Source: Charina bottae | Taxonomy: Eukaryota > Chordata > Lepidosauria > Squamata > Charinaidae | DNA: 64,000 nt | Assembly: GCA_023362775.1 (NCBI GenBank) | Contig: JALMGJ010000001.1 | Location: 66,908,001 to 66,972,000, forward strand | Direction: 5' to 3' | Shown: positions 10,133 to 22,493 of the stretch, piece by piece | Numbering within the stretch: the stretch's first letter is position 1 | How the letters are laid out: every line of letters starts with the position of its first letter | Position numbers and translations under genes: made by a program | Notes under the pieces: model-generated | What the model saw: only the letters and a program-made list of their open reading frames with translations | Told to the model about the DNA's origin: nothing | The model's database searches: none

Positions 10133-11565
10133 TGTCTTCCAAAAATTCTGAAGTTAGAATGCCACTACTTTCTTGAGTCTCTTTCCACAAAATATGTTTG
10201 ACTAACTGTATGGGCAACTGGGTATTAATTATCCAGAGTTATGCAGGAGTTTTCCCCAAATATGCAAGGGGATATTAATAATCTGCATCTCCCCATCCCT
10301 CCTTGAACAGCCCCTGGGGATAAAACTTGGGGTTGTGCACACCAGCTCCTCCCCATTTCCTTACCAGGCATTAGCTTTCCCCTCCCATCTCCTTGCTATT
10401 CCAGTTCTGATATTTTTTAATGTGAATTCCCTATTTTGAAGTAAATTTTAATATGATGTAGACATCTGTCAGTTTAAGCAGAATTTAAGAATGAACTAAC
10501 TTCCATGAGGTTGTGAGCTATGTGACAGTTTTTGAAACAGGATCTCCTTGATAATTAATTCTGTAGCAAATGCTTCTTCCTTCCTTTTGCTTAAAATATT
10601 TTTTATTCATTGAATTTAAAGGTTAATGAGAAATCTGTTCATTAATCTGACTTCTTTCATAAAATAGTAACTGGAATGACAGTTAAATATTTTGTTAATT
10701 TTCTCTTTTACATTTTGATTTAAATGCCATATGGGGGAGAATATTAACACATGAAAATATATATATATTATTTGCACATATGAACATCTAACAGATACCC
10801 TTAGCACTAAGCAGTCTCATCCTCCTTCAGTGGTAGATCCTCTCTTAATTCAGTACAACTAGATTTCATTGAGCCATGTTAAATTGATTTAAAAGATTTC
10901 CAATCAATCTCATTATCAGAGCAACAAAGATGCCCAGAAAGCCATGCAGAAATATAGTTAAACAGATAATTAAGTGAAAATGACAACAATAAGCCAATAA
11001 CACAGCACAACCAAAACTCAGAAGAAACAAGACAATGAAACTAGAACTATCCAAGTTGAAACTATCTATTAAAACCCAGGAAATAAAAATGCCTCCTGTG
11101 CTGTTAGTAAGGTAAAAAAATGCTGCCAACTTCATGCCCCAAAAGAGAGCATGTAGAAATAACATCTTACTACTGAGAAGGCCCTATTTTTAGTACCATC
11201 TCTGTATTTTGGAAATTGGTCAAGCCTCAAACAGGACACCTGATCGAAATTATAGCAAACAGGCAGGCTTATATAAAAGGAAGTATTTTTTCATAATCTC
11301 TAGTCTTAGCCCAGAAAGAGTTGGGGGTTTGGGGCAGGCAATGAGATAAGGAGAAAGTGCTGCATGTGCATATTAATGGTATACCATATGGCCCAACTCT
11401 TAAGAAATCAGCAAATTGGGTTAATTAATATACCATCTATACTAGAGGCCCCTTTATTTCAGAGTCATGGCTTCCCAGTGCGGGGTCTCTGTCTTTCTCT
11501 CTTTCTCCCTCTCTCTCTCACATAGAGTTTTCTTTATGTGCATGAAGCCTTTTTATGCTATAGGT
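10133..11565. other. Intergenic DNA, no gene seen
   Basis: AT-rich DNA. A 99-codon minus-strand frame (11165-10866) is hydrophobic but is most simply explained by T-rich composition. A short CT-rich tract is at 11489-11520. Confidence 0.45.
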
Positions 11566-11765
11566 AAGGTAAGGTAAGGTTTTCCCCTGCACAGTTGTGT
11601 CCGACTCTAGGGGGCGGTGCTCATCTCCGTTTGTCTGCCGAAGAGCCAGCGTTGTCCGAAGACACTTCCACGGTCATGTGGCAGGCATGACGCACGCGGA
11701 ATGCTGTTACCTACCCACCGAAGTGGTACCTATTTATCTACTTGCATTTGCATGCTTTTGAATTT

Positions 11766-11834
11766 TTATTTTATTTATGTATAATGCTATTTATACCCCA
11801 CCTATCCCCTCCCTAACGGAGGACTCTAGGCGGC

Positions 11835-11894
<60 letters not shown>

Positions 11895-12290
11895 TTTTAC
11901 CATTATACAATGTCACCAACTATAGAATGTAATTAACCCGCGCACCAGGAGAGGGGGTAAGGGAACCGGCTCTTCTAAGGCTCTGGACTACAATTCCCAG
12001 GATGCCTTGAGCCGGCTGCTGACGTCCTCTTGATGTCACTTCCGGGTCTGTCCTCACCGTCGCCGTTCAATCTTTCCACTGGTGGAACCGGCTCCCGACA
12101 GGACACCAGCAAATTCTCCCACTTTAAGGTGGTACCCATTTATCTACTTGCTAAGCTTTTGAACTGCTGGGTTGACAGGAGCTAGGACTTAGCGACGAGA
12201 GCTCACCTCGTCGCGCGGGGTTTGAACTGCCGACCTTCTTATCGGCAGCCTACAGCTCAGCTGTTTAACCTGCTGAGCCATCCGCGTCCC
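11766..12290 (-). mobile_element. Nested composite SINE: tRNA head, unique body, CR1/L2-like tail
   Basis: Read on the minus strand from 12290. A tRNA-like head has an A box in GGATGGCTCAGCAGG and a B-box-like GGCAGTTCAAACCCC. A body follows, with GGAACCGGCTCC-type palindromic pieces and CATCCTGGGAATTGTAGTCC. It ends in a tail reading GTAAGCCGCCTAGAGTCC... TAAATAAAATAAAAA like a CR1/L2 LINE end. An expanded (AT)n/(CATA)n tract (11838-11891) lies inside. GAATT at both junctions is the probable target duplication. The family name is not known to me. Confidence 0.7.
11838..11891. repeat. (CATA)n(TA)n microsatellite
   Basis: About seven CATA units run into about 13 TA units, inside the composite SINE. 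Confidence 0.95.
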
Positions 12291-12404
12291 AGAATTGCTA
12301 GGTTGGCAAGAGCTGGGGCAAGTGCAGGAGCTCACTCCGTCACGCAGGTCTCGGGTCTCAAACCGCCGACCTTCTGATCGACAAGCCTGGTGTCTTAACC
12401 ACTT

Positions 12405-12821
12405 TATTCTATGTGTAGTGTTAAATATATGGGAAGAAGTGAGTCGTATTCCCAAGTCATTGTAAGCAGTGTTAGAGTTAGATTATTTTGCAATGTGATT
12501 TGGCCACATGTCACTTATACTGTTTATTGTTTGGAGTGCAGTAGGAAAGAGAGGTTGCTCTAAGATGGGCACTGCTGGCATATAACTTTAAAAAAAAAAC
12601 AGTATTGGCTAAGACATGTTTGCCTGACAAACTAAAGAATGGATTCTCCCCCTTTCTGCACATGATGACTACATTCTTTTCTGTTGAATTATATCCTGTT
12701 ATGTCCTCCCTCTTCCCCAACCTTATTGTACCAGTAAGGGGAGGTGATCTGCTTTGCTGTTGCAACTTTTCTCTTCAGCTTCTGAATTGCCCCACTCCCC
12801 TTTGGAAATTTGTAATTTTTA
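12405..12821. other. Intergenic DNA, no feature seen
   Basis: No frame or repeat was recognised, apart from a 9-A run at 12590-12599. Confidence 0.45.
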
Positions 12822-12855
<34 letters not shown>

Positions 12856-12902
12856 TCCTCCTCCTCCTCCTCCTCCTCCTCCTCCTCCTCCTCCTCCTCC
12901 TC
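12822..12902. repeat. Compound microsatellite (CAT)n(CTC)n
   Basis: About 11 CAT units are followed by about 15 CTC/TCC units, directly next to the 3' tail of the minus-strand LINE. Microsatellites at LINE tails recur in this window. Confidence 0.95.
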
Positions 12903-13440
12903 TTTTATTTATTTTTGAATTTATATTACCGTAAAAACATAAATAACAATTTACAATATTAATAAATAATATAAAATCCAAGCATAAAAGATGTTAAAAA
13001 TATGGTAATACTGGGGAGCTTCATGGGACCAGCCATCCCCAAGAGGAACTGTTGGCATTACCCTCCCAGGCAAGCCGGCAGAACCAGGTTTTTAAGTCTT
13101 TTCGAAAGGTCGGGAGCAAGGAAACCCGCCTCAGCTCTGGGGGTAAGATGTTCCAAAGGGCGGGCGCTACTGCAGAGAAGGCCCACCTCCTGGACCCCGC
13201 TAGATGGAACTCTTTAATTGATGGGGTCTGCAGCAAGCCCTCTCTGAGTGATCGGGTGGGATGGGTTGATGTTCTGTGGATGAGACGGTCCCTCAGATAA
13301 CCTGGCCCTATGCCATGTAGGGCTTTAAAGGTGATGACCAACACCTTGAATTGGACCCGGAAGCAAACTGGTACCCAATGCAGCTCGTACAGCAGAGGTG
13401 TCACATGTGCCGATCTTCTGGCCCCAATAACTGTCCACGC
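12903..13440 (-). mobile_element. CR1/L2-like LINE, 3' part
   Basis: The minus frame 13404-13021 encodes LLYELHWVPVCFRVQFKVLV, ALHGIGPGYLRDRL, FSAVAPALWNILPPELR and LPTFRKDLKTWFCRLAWEG. It is nearly the same protein segment as in 16-588. The 3' UTR and A/T-rich tail run down to about 12903. It is 5'-truncated near 13440, inside ...ARTVIGARRSAHV. Confidence 0.9.
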
Positions 13441-13469
13441 GGCCCTGTCATCTTATCCTGACTTTTAAA

Positions 13470-14776
13470 AAAATCCCTTCTCACCCCTATGGGTGGTATG
13501 TGTCTTCCTCAACCTCAGGTCCTCTACCAGAGGCCTGGAGTTTGAGGGTTCTCTGCAGGATCTTAGCTGTTCCTAGCACTGCACTCTTCTGGACAGAGAG
13601 CTCTGATGTTGTTCCTGGGATCTGTTGGAGCCACTCTCCCAGCTTAGGAGTCACAGCCCTGAGTGCTCCTATCACCACTGCCCTTTACTTTCCACATCCT
13701 CTAGTTCCTCCTTCAGGCCTGGTACTTCTCCAGCTTCTCATACTCCTTCCTGATGTTGCTGTCACTTGGCACCGCTACATCTATCACCACTACTGCCTTC
13801 TGGTCCTTGTCTACTACCACGATGTCTGGTTGATTGGCTAGTACCTGCCTGTACGTCTGGATCTGGAAGTCCCACAGGATCTTAGCCCTGTCATTCTACA
13901 TGGCCTTCTGTGGAATCTCCCATCTGGACTTGGGAGGGTCTAGCCCATAACTGTGCAGATGTTCCTGTACACAATGCCAGCTACTTGGTTGTGCTGGTCA
14001 GTGTATGCTGTTCCTGCCTGCATCTTACACCCTGCCACTATGTGTTGGACTGTCTCTGAGGCCTCTCTGCAAAGTCTGCACCTTGAGTCCTGTCTAGTGT
14101 GGTAGACTCCTGCTTCTATGGATCGGGTGCTTAGTGCCTGTTCTTGTGCTGCTATGATCAGTGCCTCAGTGCTGTCTTTTAGTCCAGCCCTTTCCAGCCA
14201 TTGGTAGGATTTCCCAAGGTCAGCCACCTCAGCTATCTGTCGATTGTACATCCCATGCAGGGTCTTGTCTTGCCATGGCACTTCCTCTGCTTGATCTTTC
14301 TTCCATGTCTGCTGCTGCTTCAGGCATTCTCTCAGCAGCTCATCTTTGGGTGCCATCTTACTAATGTACTCCTGGATGCTCTGGGTTTCATCCAGGACAG
14401 TGGCTTTGACACTCACCAGACCTCACCCGCCCTCTTTTCGGCTGGTGTACAGTCTCTGGGTGTTGGACTTGGGGCTTCTGGGTCATCACATTGGCAGCCT
14501 CCATGTCCTCCTTTGGCCAGCTCACTATACCGGCAGGGTATCTGATGGCTGGCAGGGCATATATGTTAATGGCATGGATCTTGTTCTTCCCATTGAGCTG
14601 GCTCTTCAGGACCTGTCTTTTGCTTTGGTGGTACTTTGATGTTGCTGTCTTCCTTGCCTCCTCATTGTGGTTACCATGTGACTGTGGGATACCAAGGTAC
14701 TTGTAGCTGGTTTGTATGTCTGCTATGTGGCCAGCTGGTAGTTCCACCCCATCAGTCTTAACTACCTTCCCTCAGA
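13470..14776 (-). mobile_element. R4-like non-LTR retrotransposon, C-terminal half
   Basis: The minus strand carries several overlapping frames of one decayed ORF. First is YKYLGIPQSHGNHNEE... KSQLNGKNKIHAINIYALPAIRYPAGIVSWPKED (14747-14388). Next is VKATVLDETQSIQEYISKMAP with CRLCREASETVQHIVAGC (14416-13940), a Cys/His cluster like that before the restriction-like endonuclease. Last is TPKLGEWLQQIPGTTSELSVQK (13678-13487). This order matches R4/Dong-type elements known from lizards, from memory. Frameshifts and stops make it a fossil. The (ATCT)n array abuts its 5' end. Confidence 0.75.
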
Positions 14777-14777
14777 A

Positions 14778-14797
14778 TATCTATCTATCTATCTATC

Positions 14798-14891
<94 letters not shown>

Positions 14892-14938
14892 ATCTATCTA
14901 TCTATCTATCATCTATCCCTCCCTCCCTCCCTTCCTCC
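14778..14938. repeat. (ATCT)n microsatellite with CCCT end
   Basis: About 140 bp of ATCT/TATC repeats are interrupted by four ATCATC slips, then CCCTCCCTCCC. The translated open frame across it is spurious. Confidence 0.97.
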
Positions 14939-14939
14939 C

Positions 14940-15115
14940 CATGGACATACTTAATACTCCTGCCTCTTATTTTCCAGACAACAACCCTGTGAGGTGGGTT
15001 GGGCTTAGAGAGAGTGACTGGCCCAAAGTGACCCAGCTGGCTTTCATGCCCAAGGGAGGCCTAGAACTCACAGCTTCCTGGTTTCCAGGCTAGCACCTCT
15101 TCCTTCCATTCTTGT
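14940..15115 (-). mobile_element. MIR-like tRNA-derived SINE, partial
   Basis: Reads CAACCCTGTGAGGTGGGTTGG, AGAGAGTGACTGGCCCAAAG, ACCCAGCTGGCTTTCATGCC and GGCCTAGAACTCACAGCTTC. The last is the reverse complement of a B-box region (GAGTTCTAGGCC). The same order is seen at 52976-53240 (minus), and reversed in the plus copy at 43535-43770. Confidence 0.75.
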
Positions 15116-16974
15116 GAAGTACTTCCCTTCCCCTTGGTCCATCTTATGCTCCCCTACTCAAAAATAAAAATATTACCCACTCTATGTTGCAAACCACCAT
15201 GAAAGCCAAATCACTCATCTCCAATACCATCCAGTGTCATGCTTCCCTCAATGCATTTGCCTTACTTGGCACAAGCTCTCCCACTCTTCTGAGGAAAAGG
15301 TACCATTGTCCTTGGGACAAAGATAAAAGGAAACTCTAATGTTCCAAGTAAAGTATTTACATCTGAAGTACTATAAAAAGGTACCACACACTTGTCCACA
15401 CTTGTATATGACTTATGAACCTTTCATACTTCATTTAGTTTTTTCCACATTTCTTAGCCCAACAACCAGTTTCAGTGAGTTTCTTGCCTCAGTTAAATAA
15501 TTATCCAATTAAACTGTCTAACCATTCATATAAATCTGGCATTGGTTCATCAAAAGGTAATCAGCCTATACATAAAAATATAGATTTCAATAATAGAAAA
15601 TCATATCACATTCATCAGGACAGAAACTGATCATTAAGACCTTCAGGACATGAAGTGAGGTCTTTTTAATCATGGTCTCCCAGCTGTGAAATTTGCTTTC
15701 TAGTGAGGTCCAACATGTAACATCCTTATTCAGTTTTAGGTGTTTTGTGAAACATTTGTTTCTATACAGCATTTCTCTACTTTCTTGGATATTTTGTTTT
15801 TTTACAAAGTTATTATCTGTAAGTACTATAGATGGTTATTACTGTCACGGGTTCTTTTTTATACCCCAAAGTTTGATTGTTTCAGCCTCAAAATGATCTC
15901 CCAAAAAGCACTGAACTCTTCCACACTTGGGAGTTTTTATATCGCCCCTTACAGGGTGGGGAGATGTTTTATTTTAAACAAAACTATCTACAGTACAAAA
16001 GTGAATCTTTCAAAAGCTATGTGACTTTTTCTAGAGCTAATATCTTACTATCCTACCTTATTACTAATGAAACTATACTATACAATGTTATTCTATTCTA
16101 TTCTTACCTTACTATACTCTATATTACTACTTCTATGCTATACTATTACAAATATATTCTAACTATTCTTATTCTACCACTACTATTACTAGCCTACTGT
16201 TACTGCTGCTAGTATAGAGCTTTTGTACTGGGCAGTTTGTACAGCACTTTCCCCTTCTCACTGGTTTGCTGCAGGGCTTTCCCTCTTCTTTCTGTTTTCT
16301 CTGGACTCCAAAGTCTTCGTGAGGAAAACAAAAATTATTTTCTTTGCCTACTTTCCTTCGTGGCTGCTGCAGGGCCTCAGAACACACCCTTCTCATCTAT
16401 TCTCCTCACGCCTCCTCCCCAGCTGTTTCAAGGCTGTGGCTTTTATCAGCCGCTCTGCTGTCCCAACGTTGGGGGAGGAGGTTTGAAATAGGAGTGAGGG
16501 AGGCAACACAGGTGCCAGTGATTGTTCCAGCAGCCTTGCTCTTCCGCAATTACTCTTTGTTTTATTGCTAGCATTCTCACAATAATAATTTCCAAACCAT
16601 CTCTGGATTTGTTGTGTAGCAGCAATATAGTATATACATTTTAATAATAAATAATAAAGGATAGCATGTTGGAAGTTTAGCATAATTAGTTGATCATCTG
16701 AAAGCAAACATTATCTCATGTTTGAACACCTGCTGGAAATAACCTGAAAAACTGATACATTTTTAAGCAATCAGAATTGCTTAGTGGCTGTTTAAATCTA
16801 TGCGTTATCTGATGTTGAAATCATTCCACTGGTTGATGTCAGCAGGATTGAAAATATGCTTGAAGAGGGGAAATGATTTCTAGATGTTAACACATGCTTG
16901 AATGAAGGCATGTTATTTAACAAAAATGTTCATTTTGAACTCAGTAATAGAAATTTATAGTGGATTCAACTTGA
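15116..16974. other. Intergenic DNA, no gene seen
   Basis: Contains a low-complexity CTATACTATTCTAT-like stretch at about 16060-16210 and a pyrimidine-rich, moderately GC segment at 16230-16560. No frame here looks coding. Confidence 0.45.
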
Positions 16975-17085
16975 TTAAGACGTTATCTCAGCCTAATCTA
17001 CCTCATAGGGTAGTTGTAAGGATAAAATGGGGTAGGTAGAACTTCACATACTACTGTACCTTGAACTCTCCAACAGAAAAGTGAA
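16975..17085 (+). repeat. Possible remnant of the MIR-like SINE body
   Basis: CAGCCTAATCTACCTCATAGGG, then GTTGTAAGGATAAAATGGGG. This resembles the reverse complement of the 14960-15010 block, diverged. No A or B box survives. Confidence 0.45.
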
Positions 17086-17883
17086 ATATCTAAAAACAAA
17101 GTCTCCTCCTTCCCAAAACATTTTTACGGAGCATCCTGAATGAGATGTAATTCTGGGATATCATTGGCAACAAAGATACAGGCTTATTTTTTTAAAAAAA
17201 AATCAGTAACACCCAATGTTTAATTTTGCCACAACCAAGTAAGCCACTGCTTAGGGTCTTACATTATGAATAGCTTCTAAATATATTGGAGATAGCTACA
17301 AAGATTTATCATAATTGGACCTGCTTTGGTTTCAATAGCCTTTCATAAAAACTCCACTGCCAAAATTCTGAACCTTTATCTGATGACTGATAGGGATGCT
17401 GTATTTCCATTACATTAATTAGGAAGCAACTGTAATCTCAGTTTCATGAAAAAAAACTGAATTCTGTAGCTCTTTGAAAAACTCAGGTAATGTATTTTCT
17501 GATCATTTGGGAATTCAGCTGACTGAGTACAACTTCTCATTTTAAATAAGAACTGAAAAAGACTTCCAGTGAGTCATTACAAAGGCCCCTTAATTCTAGC
17601 TTCAAACTTAATTAGGAAGGTCAACCAGATGCCATAGGGAAAACCATAAGCAGGAAGGCAAACCCTTTTCATTTTGCTGCTTTTCAGCACATTATCTCTA
17701 AATCTGAAGTTCCTATATGGCATGCAGTTGAAGAGACAAAGCATTTTAATAAAAGACAAGACAGGCATATGCTGCATATAGCAAAGATTTCCTTGACACT
17801 GTCAAGGAAATATTTGAAATATATGTACAATATTTATTATCCAATTATATGTAACAGCACATCAGACAGATGAGTATTTTTTG

Positions 17884-17927
<44 letters not shown>

Positions 17928-18757
17928 ATGCTGGTTGTATCCTTTGGAAAGATAAGCATTGAATTTATACAGAAATTCAATGCCATTGATTTTGACAGGG
18001 TGATGTCTGCTTATGACAATGATAAATGAGGAATCAAAAGTCACCCAACCTTGTCAGGCTAAAAGGTGTCCTATAATGAAGAGATAATTTGTTGTCACAA
18101 TATTGAGTGAGCTTTGAAAATTACTAGTGAAGCAAATTTTTAATTTGAATTTGAATATCAACTATAATAATAGAACTTCCCCAAATACTTTTTTTAAACA
18201 TGAGGAGAGATAAAATCTACAGTGAAGGGAATGCTTATGGTGATCAGGCCAGGAGATATTATTCACAGCTATAGCAAGTCTTCCAACATGCTAATATGTA
18301 GTTGATCAACAAAATGAATATTGATGTTCCTTTTTGCACTTAAGGAATCAGGAACCATTGTAAAATATTTTTCCAAGCCCTCTTCTGTGTACCAGAATTG
18401 AACACTACCAGAATTGTTGTCTTCTTAGAATTTAGTTTGATGCAATGAAGTCATAGTTGTAGTTGGCTGTACCTTTCAGCCCCAAGCAGAGGCACAGTCT
18501 GAAATCATGATCACTGAAGAACTGAAGAGTCAACCTTTTGTTTAATCTCTCCAGTCAGCAAGGTCCAGAGCAAAAGGACCTGCAAAACACTCATCTACTT
18601 CTGCCCCCTACAGTACGGAATCACCAGTCACCAGCACGCTTCTCGTAATGCTGCACAATGGAGGAAAATCTGTTTCTGCTTTTTCTTCAGGTCACTAGGT
18701 TTTCATTCTATAGTCCAATGCAGATGGATGGATCAGTTGTTATTTATAAATGGAACA
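17086..18757. other. Intergenic DNA, no gene seen
   Basis: Apparently unique AT-rich DNA apart from the AT dinucleotide tract at 17885-17925. Confidence 0.45.
17885..17925. repeat. (AT)20 microsatellite
   Basis: About 20 uninterrupted AT units. Confidence 0.97.
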
Positions 18758-18842
18758 GTGGAGTCCTTGGTGCTCTTTGAGCCTTGTTGTTTTCTTGCAG
18801 ACGTTTCATTGCCAGGCTAGGCAACATCTTCAGTGCGACTGA
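18758..18842 (-). mobile_element. Penelope-like element, 3' UTR stub
   Basis: GGAGTCCTTGGTGCTCTTTG, TTTCTTGCAGACGTTTCATT and GCCAGGCTAGGCAACATCTTC are nearly identical to the inverted copy at 8316-8400. Only about 85 bp remain. Confidence 0.85.
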
Positions 18843-21214
18843 ACAATAAATAAATGGAACAGCAGCATTGGATTATGTCCCTGGTGATGTTTTTTTACTA
18901 TAATTATACAATATTTAAATTTTTTATATCCATAAGTGGATAATAAATGGCGATCTAGCTAAAAAGGAAATATATGTCTAATTAAAATACTTGTGAGATT
19001 AGTAAGCAAACCCAGTTCTAGTCAGAGGTGAACACTTGCAACCCCATCCTGTCCCTTCTTTTTCGAAACGATACAAGAAACCTAAACAAAATTCTTGATT
19101 TCAGATACATGTCCAAAATGTAATCCATGGGAACTGTGTAGGAACGTAGATCACATCGGCAACAAGCCTGAACTTGCCATGTCTGAAATGGCTGTATGCA
19201 ATTAAAGATTCAGTTCATGCAGGAGTTTAGTAAAAAAAAATAATCTGGCAATAATAGGTTAAAGAACTAGTTGTTCAGGCAAAAGGGTGTGGCAGGAATA
19301 GAAAGCAATTCCTGGGATTCTAGACTAAACCTTGTCTCCATATCATCCTCTCTCAGTTTAAAGTATTCAACTTTTTTTTACTTCAGTAGGAGCAGCAACA
19401 TCTGCTGACAGAATGAGGACTAGCATTGACATCCTTTTCAATATGGTCACAGATGTATAAGTGCTTTGATTATACAAAAAAAAACAAAACCTGAATTACA
19501 AGCAGAAGAATTTAGCATCCTGAGATTTCAAGTGTATTTCAAAATATATTCCTAATTATTATTTTGTATAGGATTTGAAACCTATAGCTCTCCAGATGTT
19601 GTTAAATTATGATGTATGAAAGCAATTAGTATTCTGGTCCCACACGTCTGGAGGACACTAGATGGCAAAAAGTAACTATGCACATTTACTAAGAAGTAAG
19701 TTGCATTGAGTTTAATGGAAACACTTCCCAAATAAGTGGGCGTAGAAGTACAACCTTAGTACCACAGGTCCACTAGTGGCCTGATTCATTTAGAAGCTAC
19801 GCACAACACACATTTCCTCCCATCTGTTCACTCTGGTAAGTGGAACACTGCGCCTTTTACAGAGATGGGATTAAGTATCATACTAAAAAATTGTTGAATT
19901 GTGATAGTGCTTGAAGTGATAAATAATAATCAGAAAGGTTTCATGCACAACTCCACAGTCCCATTATGTATAGAGAAATTGGCAGCATTCATCATCCTAT
20001 TCCAAGTAGCTGTCATTCTCTGTATCATGCTTAGCTTTTACTCCTTTGAGACTAATCTTGTCTAATTTTATTACATTTAATTATCCCAGTATCCTTCACC
20101 GTTGGCCATGCTGGTTCCCCATCCCTGCCTCAGGTTAATAACGTGGACGGTCAGACGATGTTCCATGTGAATACGAGATGGAAATAGAGGATCAGAACAA
20201 AATTGGCCATGGAAATTCACAGCTGAGCAAAACGAATGAGCTGTGTGTGAGAGAGGGAAGTCGGAGCTTCTTCAAAAATGGAAGGAGCAGTGCTGAAAGG
20301 TAAGTGCTCAATTTGAGTCTGTTGCAGTCACAAAAACCTGAACCCAGCCTTTCCTGTTACTGAAAGTCTCCATCTTGATAAAGGAGAATGTGGAGGGGCT
20401 GCTAAGATGTTCTGCCAAGTTTATCTCCACATGGCACATTCTTTATTGGTTCTAAATAAAGCAAAAATTAGGAAAAATATGTTTAATCCCCAGTGCACTC
20501 TCTTTCATCTCTCTCTCTGATTCTCAGAAGAGAACAGAAAAAAAACTACCCAAAAGTAATGACTCTGGAATGTCTCACTGTTCACAGAACTGGATAACAT
20601 AGAACATGTTTAGAACAGTGGAAAAAATGCGGTGACAGATGATAATTGTTTAAAAATATAATGTTATAACAAAGGAAGGACAAGATCTTCTCAGTGTATG
20701 GAAATCCTTCCCCATGAAAGGGAAGCTTGTTACTGGATAATGCATCTCAATGAAATAGAGAATGCATTACTTAAAAGCTAGATAAATTATGCAGATTTGT
20801 TCCGATTGCATATTGACAGATTGTAGACCCCAGCTATTCTTCTTGAAGAATTTCAGTTTGCCTGATGCAAATATGTAAACAGTTTTTAGAGTGGATTATT
20901 ATTTGGCTGCTGAAAACATCTGGAGAAAGGAAAAGGGATACTTTCTTGGATTTGCACTGTGCTTGGTGTGGCTTTACTTGTGTATTTGAACTTAAAATAG
21001 TAACAAGCTGTAAAGGTATCAGTGCTAGACTAAAACAAAATGCAACAGCCCTACTGCTGCCTTAGAACGTTTGCTTTCTCAATACACTTACAGAGCATAA
21101 CTCCAGGTAAGGAAGCATTCACTCAAAGCAGCTACATTCACAGGTAAATGGTCTTCTTGGTCCCATTTGTCCCTCCCTCCCTTCTTCTCTCTGCCCATTT
21201 CAAATGCTATAACC
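18843..21214. other. Intergenic DNA with old repeat debris, no gene seen
   Basis: At 19668-19745 there is a decayed copy of a repeat of the form TTTACTAAGAAGTAAGTTGCATTGAGTT. Similar debris is near 29450 and 40775. A stretch at 20091-20299 is bounded by CCCAG and GTAAGT but is not open. No coding frame is convincing. Confidence 0.4.
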
Positions 21215-21361
21215 CAGGGGTCCCCAACCTGTGGGCCGCGGGGCTCCCTCCTGCCACGGGGCTCACTCCTGCAAACCCCGCCCCCTGGTGCGTGGAAAAT
21301 TTTTCTTCCAAATTTTCTTTCTTCTTCTGGTCCCTGGTGCCAGAAAGGTTGGGGACTACTG
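21215..21361. mobile_element. hAT-type MITE with 8-bp TSD
   Basis: The terminal inverted repeats are CAGGGGTCCCCAACC and GGTTGGGGACTACTG. The flanks CTATAACC (21207-21214) and CTTTAACC (21362-21369) match at 7 of 8 bases, the duplication length of hAT transposases. The internal 115 bp has no coding capacity. Confidence 0.88.
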
Positions 21362-21690
21362 CTTTAACCATTATTTCTCAGAAATCCAGCTGCCTCGACT
21401 TACTGTTTACTTATGCTTAGTCGAAAGTTCTTCCCAACCTTTGCAGGCACAGCCTTTACTGTGAAAACACTTGTTATGCTTCTTGACATTTGTACTTGAA
21501 AGTAGCCAAAACTTATTTTTTTCCTGTCTTTTTTTTTCTGGTTTGAGAAGTGGTTTTGTTTCCTCGGGAGAATAATAACAGCATTTCTTGGACTACCCAA
21601 AGCTATTTCAACCCAAGAGTGCCTCTGCAGAGAGATGGTACAAAATTGCAGAGCTTCCTTCTAGAGAGCTATAGGGGAAAAGCATATGTA

Positions 21691-21955
21691 AAGGTAAAGG
21701 TAAAGGTACCCCCCGCACATTTGTGCAGTCGTGTCCGACTCTAGGGGCCGGTGCTCATCTCCGTTTGTTAGCCGAAGAGCCAGCGTTGTCCGAAGACGCT
21801 TCCACGGTCATGTGGCCGCATGATGCGCAGGGAACTCTGTTACCTACCCACCGAAGTGGTACCTATTAATCTACTTGCATTGCATGCTTTCGAATTGCTA
21901 GGTTGGCAAGAGCTGGAGCTAGTGCGGGAGCTCACTCCGCACGCAGGGCTAGAGT
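21691..21955 (-). mobile_element. Sauria/Squam-type SINE with 12-bp TSD
   Basis: AAGGTAAAGGTAAAGG tail, GTGCAGTCGTGTCCGACTCTA, GTTAGCCGAAGAGCCAGCGT, CATGTGGCCGCATGATGCGC, then TTGCTAGGTTGGCAAGAGCT and ACTCCGCACGCAGGGCTAG. It lacks the tRNA-like head (5'-truncated). The direct repeat AAAGCATATGTA flanks it at 21679-21690 and 21956-21967. Confidence 0.93.
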
Positions 21956-21967
21956 AAAGCATATGTA

Positions 21968-22493
21968 GCTGTGCCCAATAAGACAGGAGGAACAGCCATA
22001 TCCCCCCTCCCCAATAATGCACTGGATTGTCAAGTCATCATAATATGGAAGTAAAGTGAGGCAAAATAATACTGCTAATTGTGTCATCGCTGACAAACCT
22101 AATGGTGGCCATATCTTTAAATTGGAGAAAAAAGAAGCCTTTGCTGCAATTATAAAATTTCCAGTGTCTCCCATCTGCAGTGGGTATGAATTTTGCCAGC
22201 TCAGCAAATACTGTGAGTCCCCCCCCCCACTTTTCTACTTCCCATAACCCTTATGAATATATCCCCAAAGCTTCTTTTGGAATTTACAGCACAGCTTTAG
22301 GCTGTCTGCAGAAAGTTTATCTGTTCAAAGTACCCTATTAAAGACCATTAAGGGACATTCAGTTTCTTTTGTATTAAATGTTTAACTTCCATTTGAAGTC
22401 ATTTTAAAGCAAAGCCACATCCACTCACACTTTTAGACAAGCATCTTTGCCAGCCTTAGCTGGAATTACCCAGCAGTCAGTTTGTGTCTGTCA
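21968..22493. other. Intergenic DNA, no feature seen
   Basis: A short C run is at 22217-22226. No coding frame or element was recognised. Confidence 0.45.

Larger units (their letters stand above)
11566..12404 (-). mobile_element. Sauria/Squam-type SINE split by a second, chimeric SINE
   Basis: The outer SINE is in two pieces. 11566-11765 runs from the GGTAAGGTAAGG tail through GTGTCCGACTCTAGGGGG to TGCATGCTTTTGAATT. 12291-12404 runs from GAATTGCTAGGTTGGCAAGA to the tRNA-like head, with CTGATCGACAAGCCTGGTGTC. Side by side they reproduce the uninterrupted order seen at 43123-43457. The insertion site is in GAATT, which appears on both sides. Confidence 0.85.

Noticed and set aside
10866..11165. 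99-codon minus-strand frame with several hydrophobic, membrane-like segments
   Set aside because: No recognisable family or splice context. Hydrophobicity follows from T-rich composition on that strand.
12605..12981. Frames with poly-Ser/poly-Pro, or poly-Gly/poly-Asp on the other strand
   Set aside because: Direct translation of the (CAT)n(CTC)n microsatellite.
14716..15093. 125-codon frame with YLSI repeats
   Set aside because: Translation of the (ATCT)n array.
20091..20299. Possible host exon between CCCAG and GTAAGT
   Set aside because: Not open in any frame and without similarity I can name. It could only be a non-coding exon, and there is no evidence of transcription.
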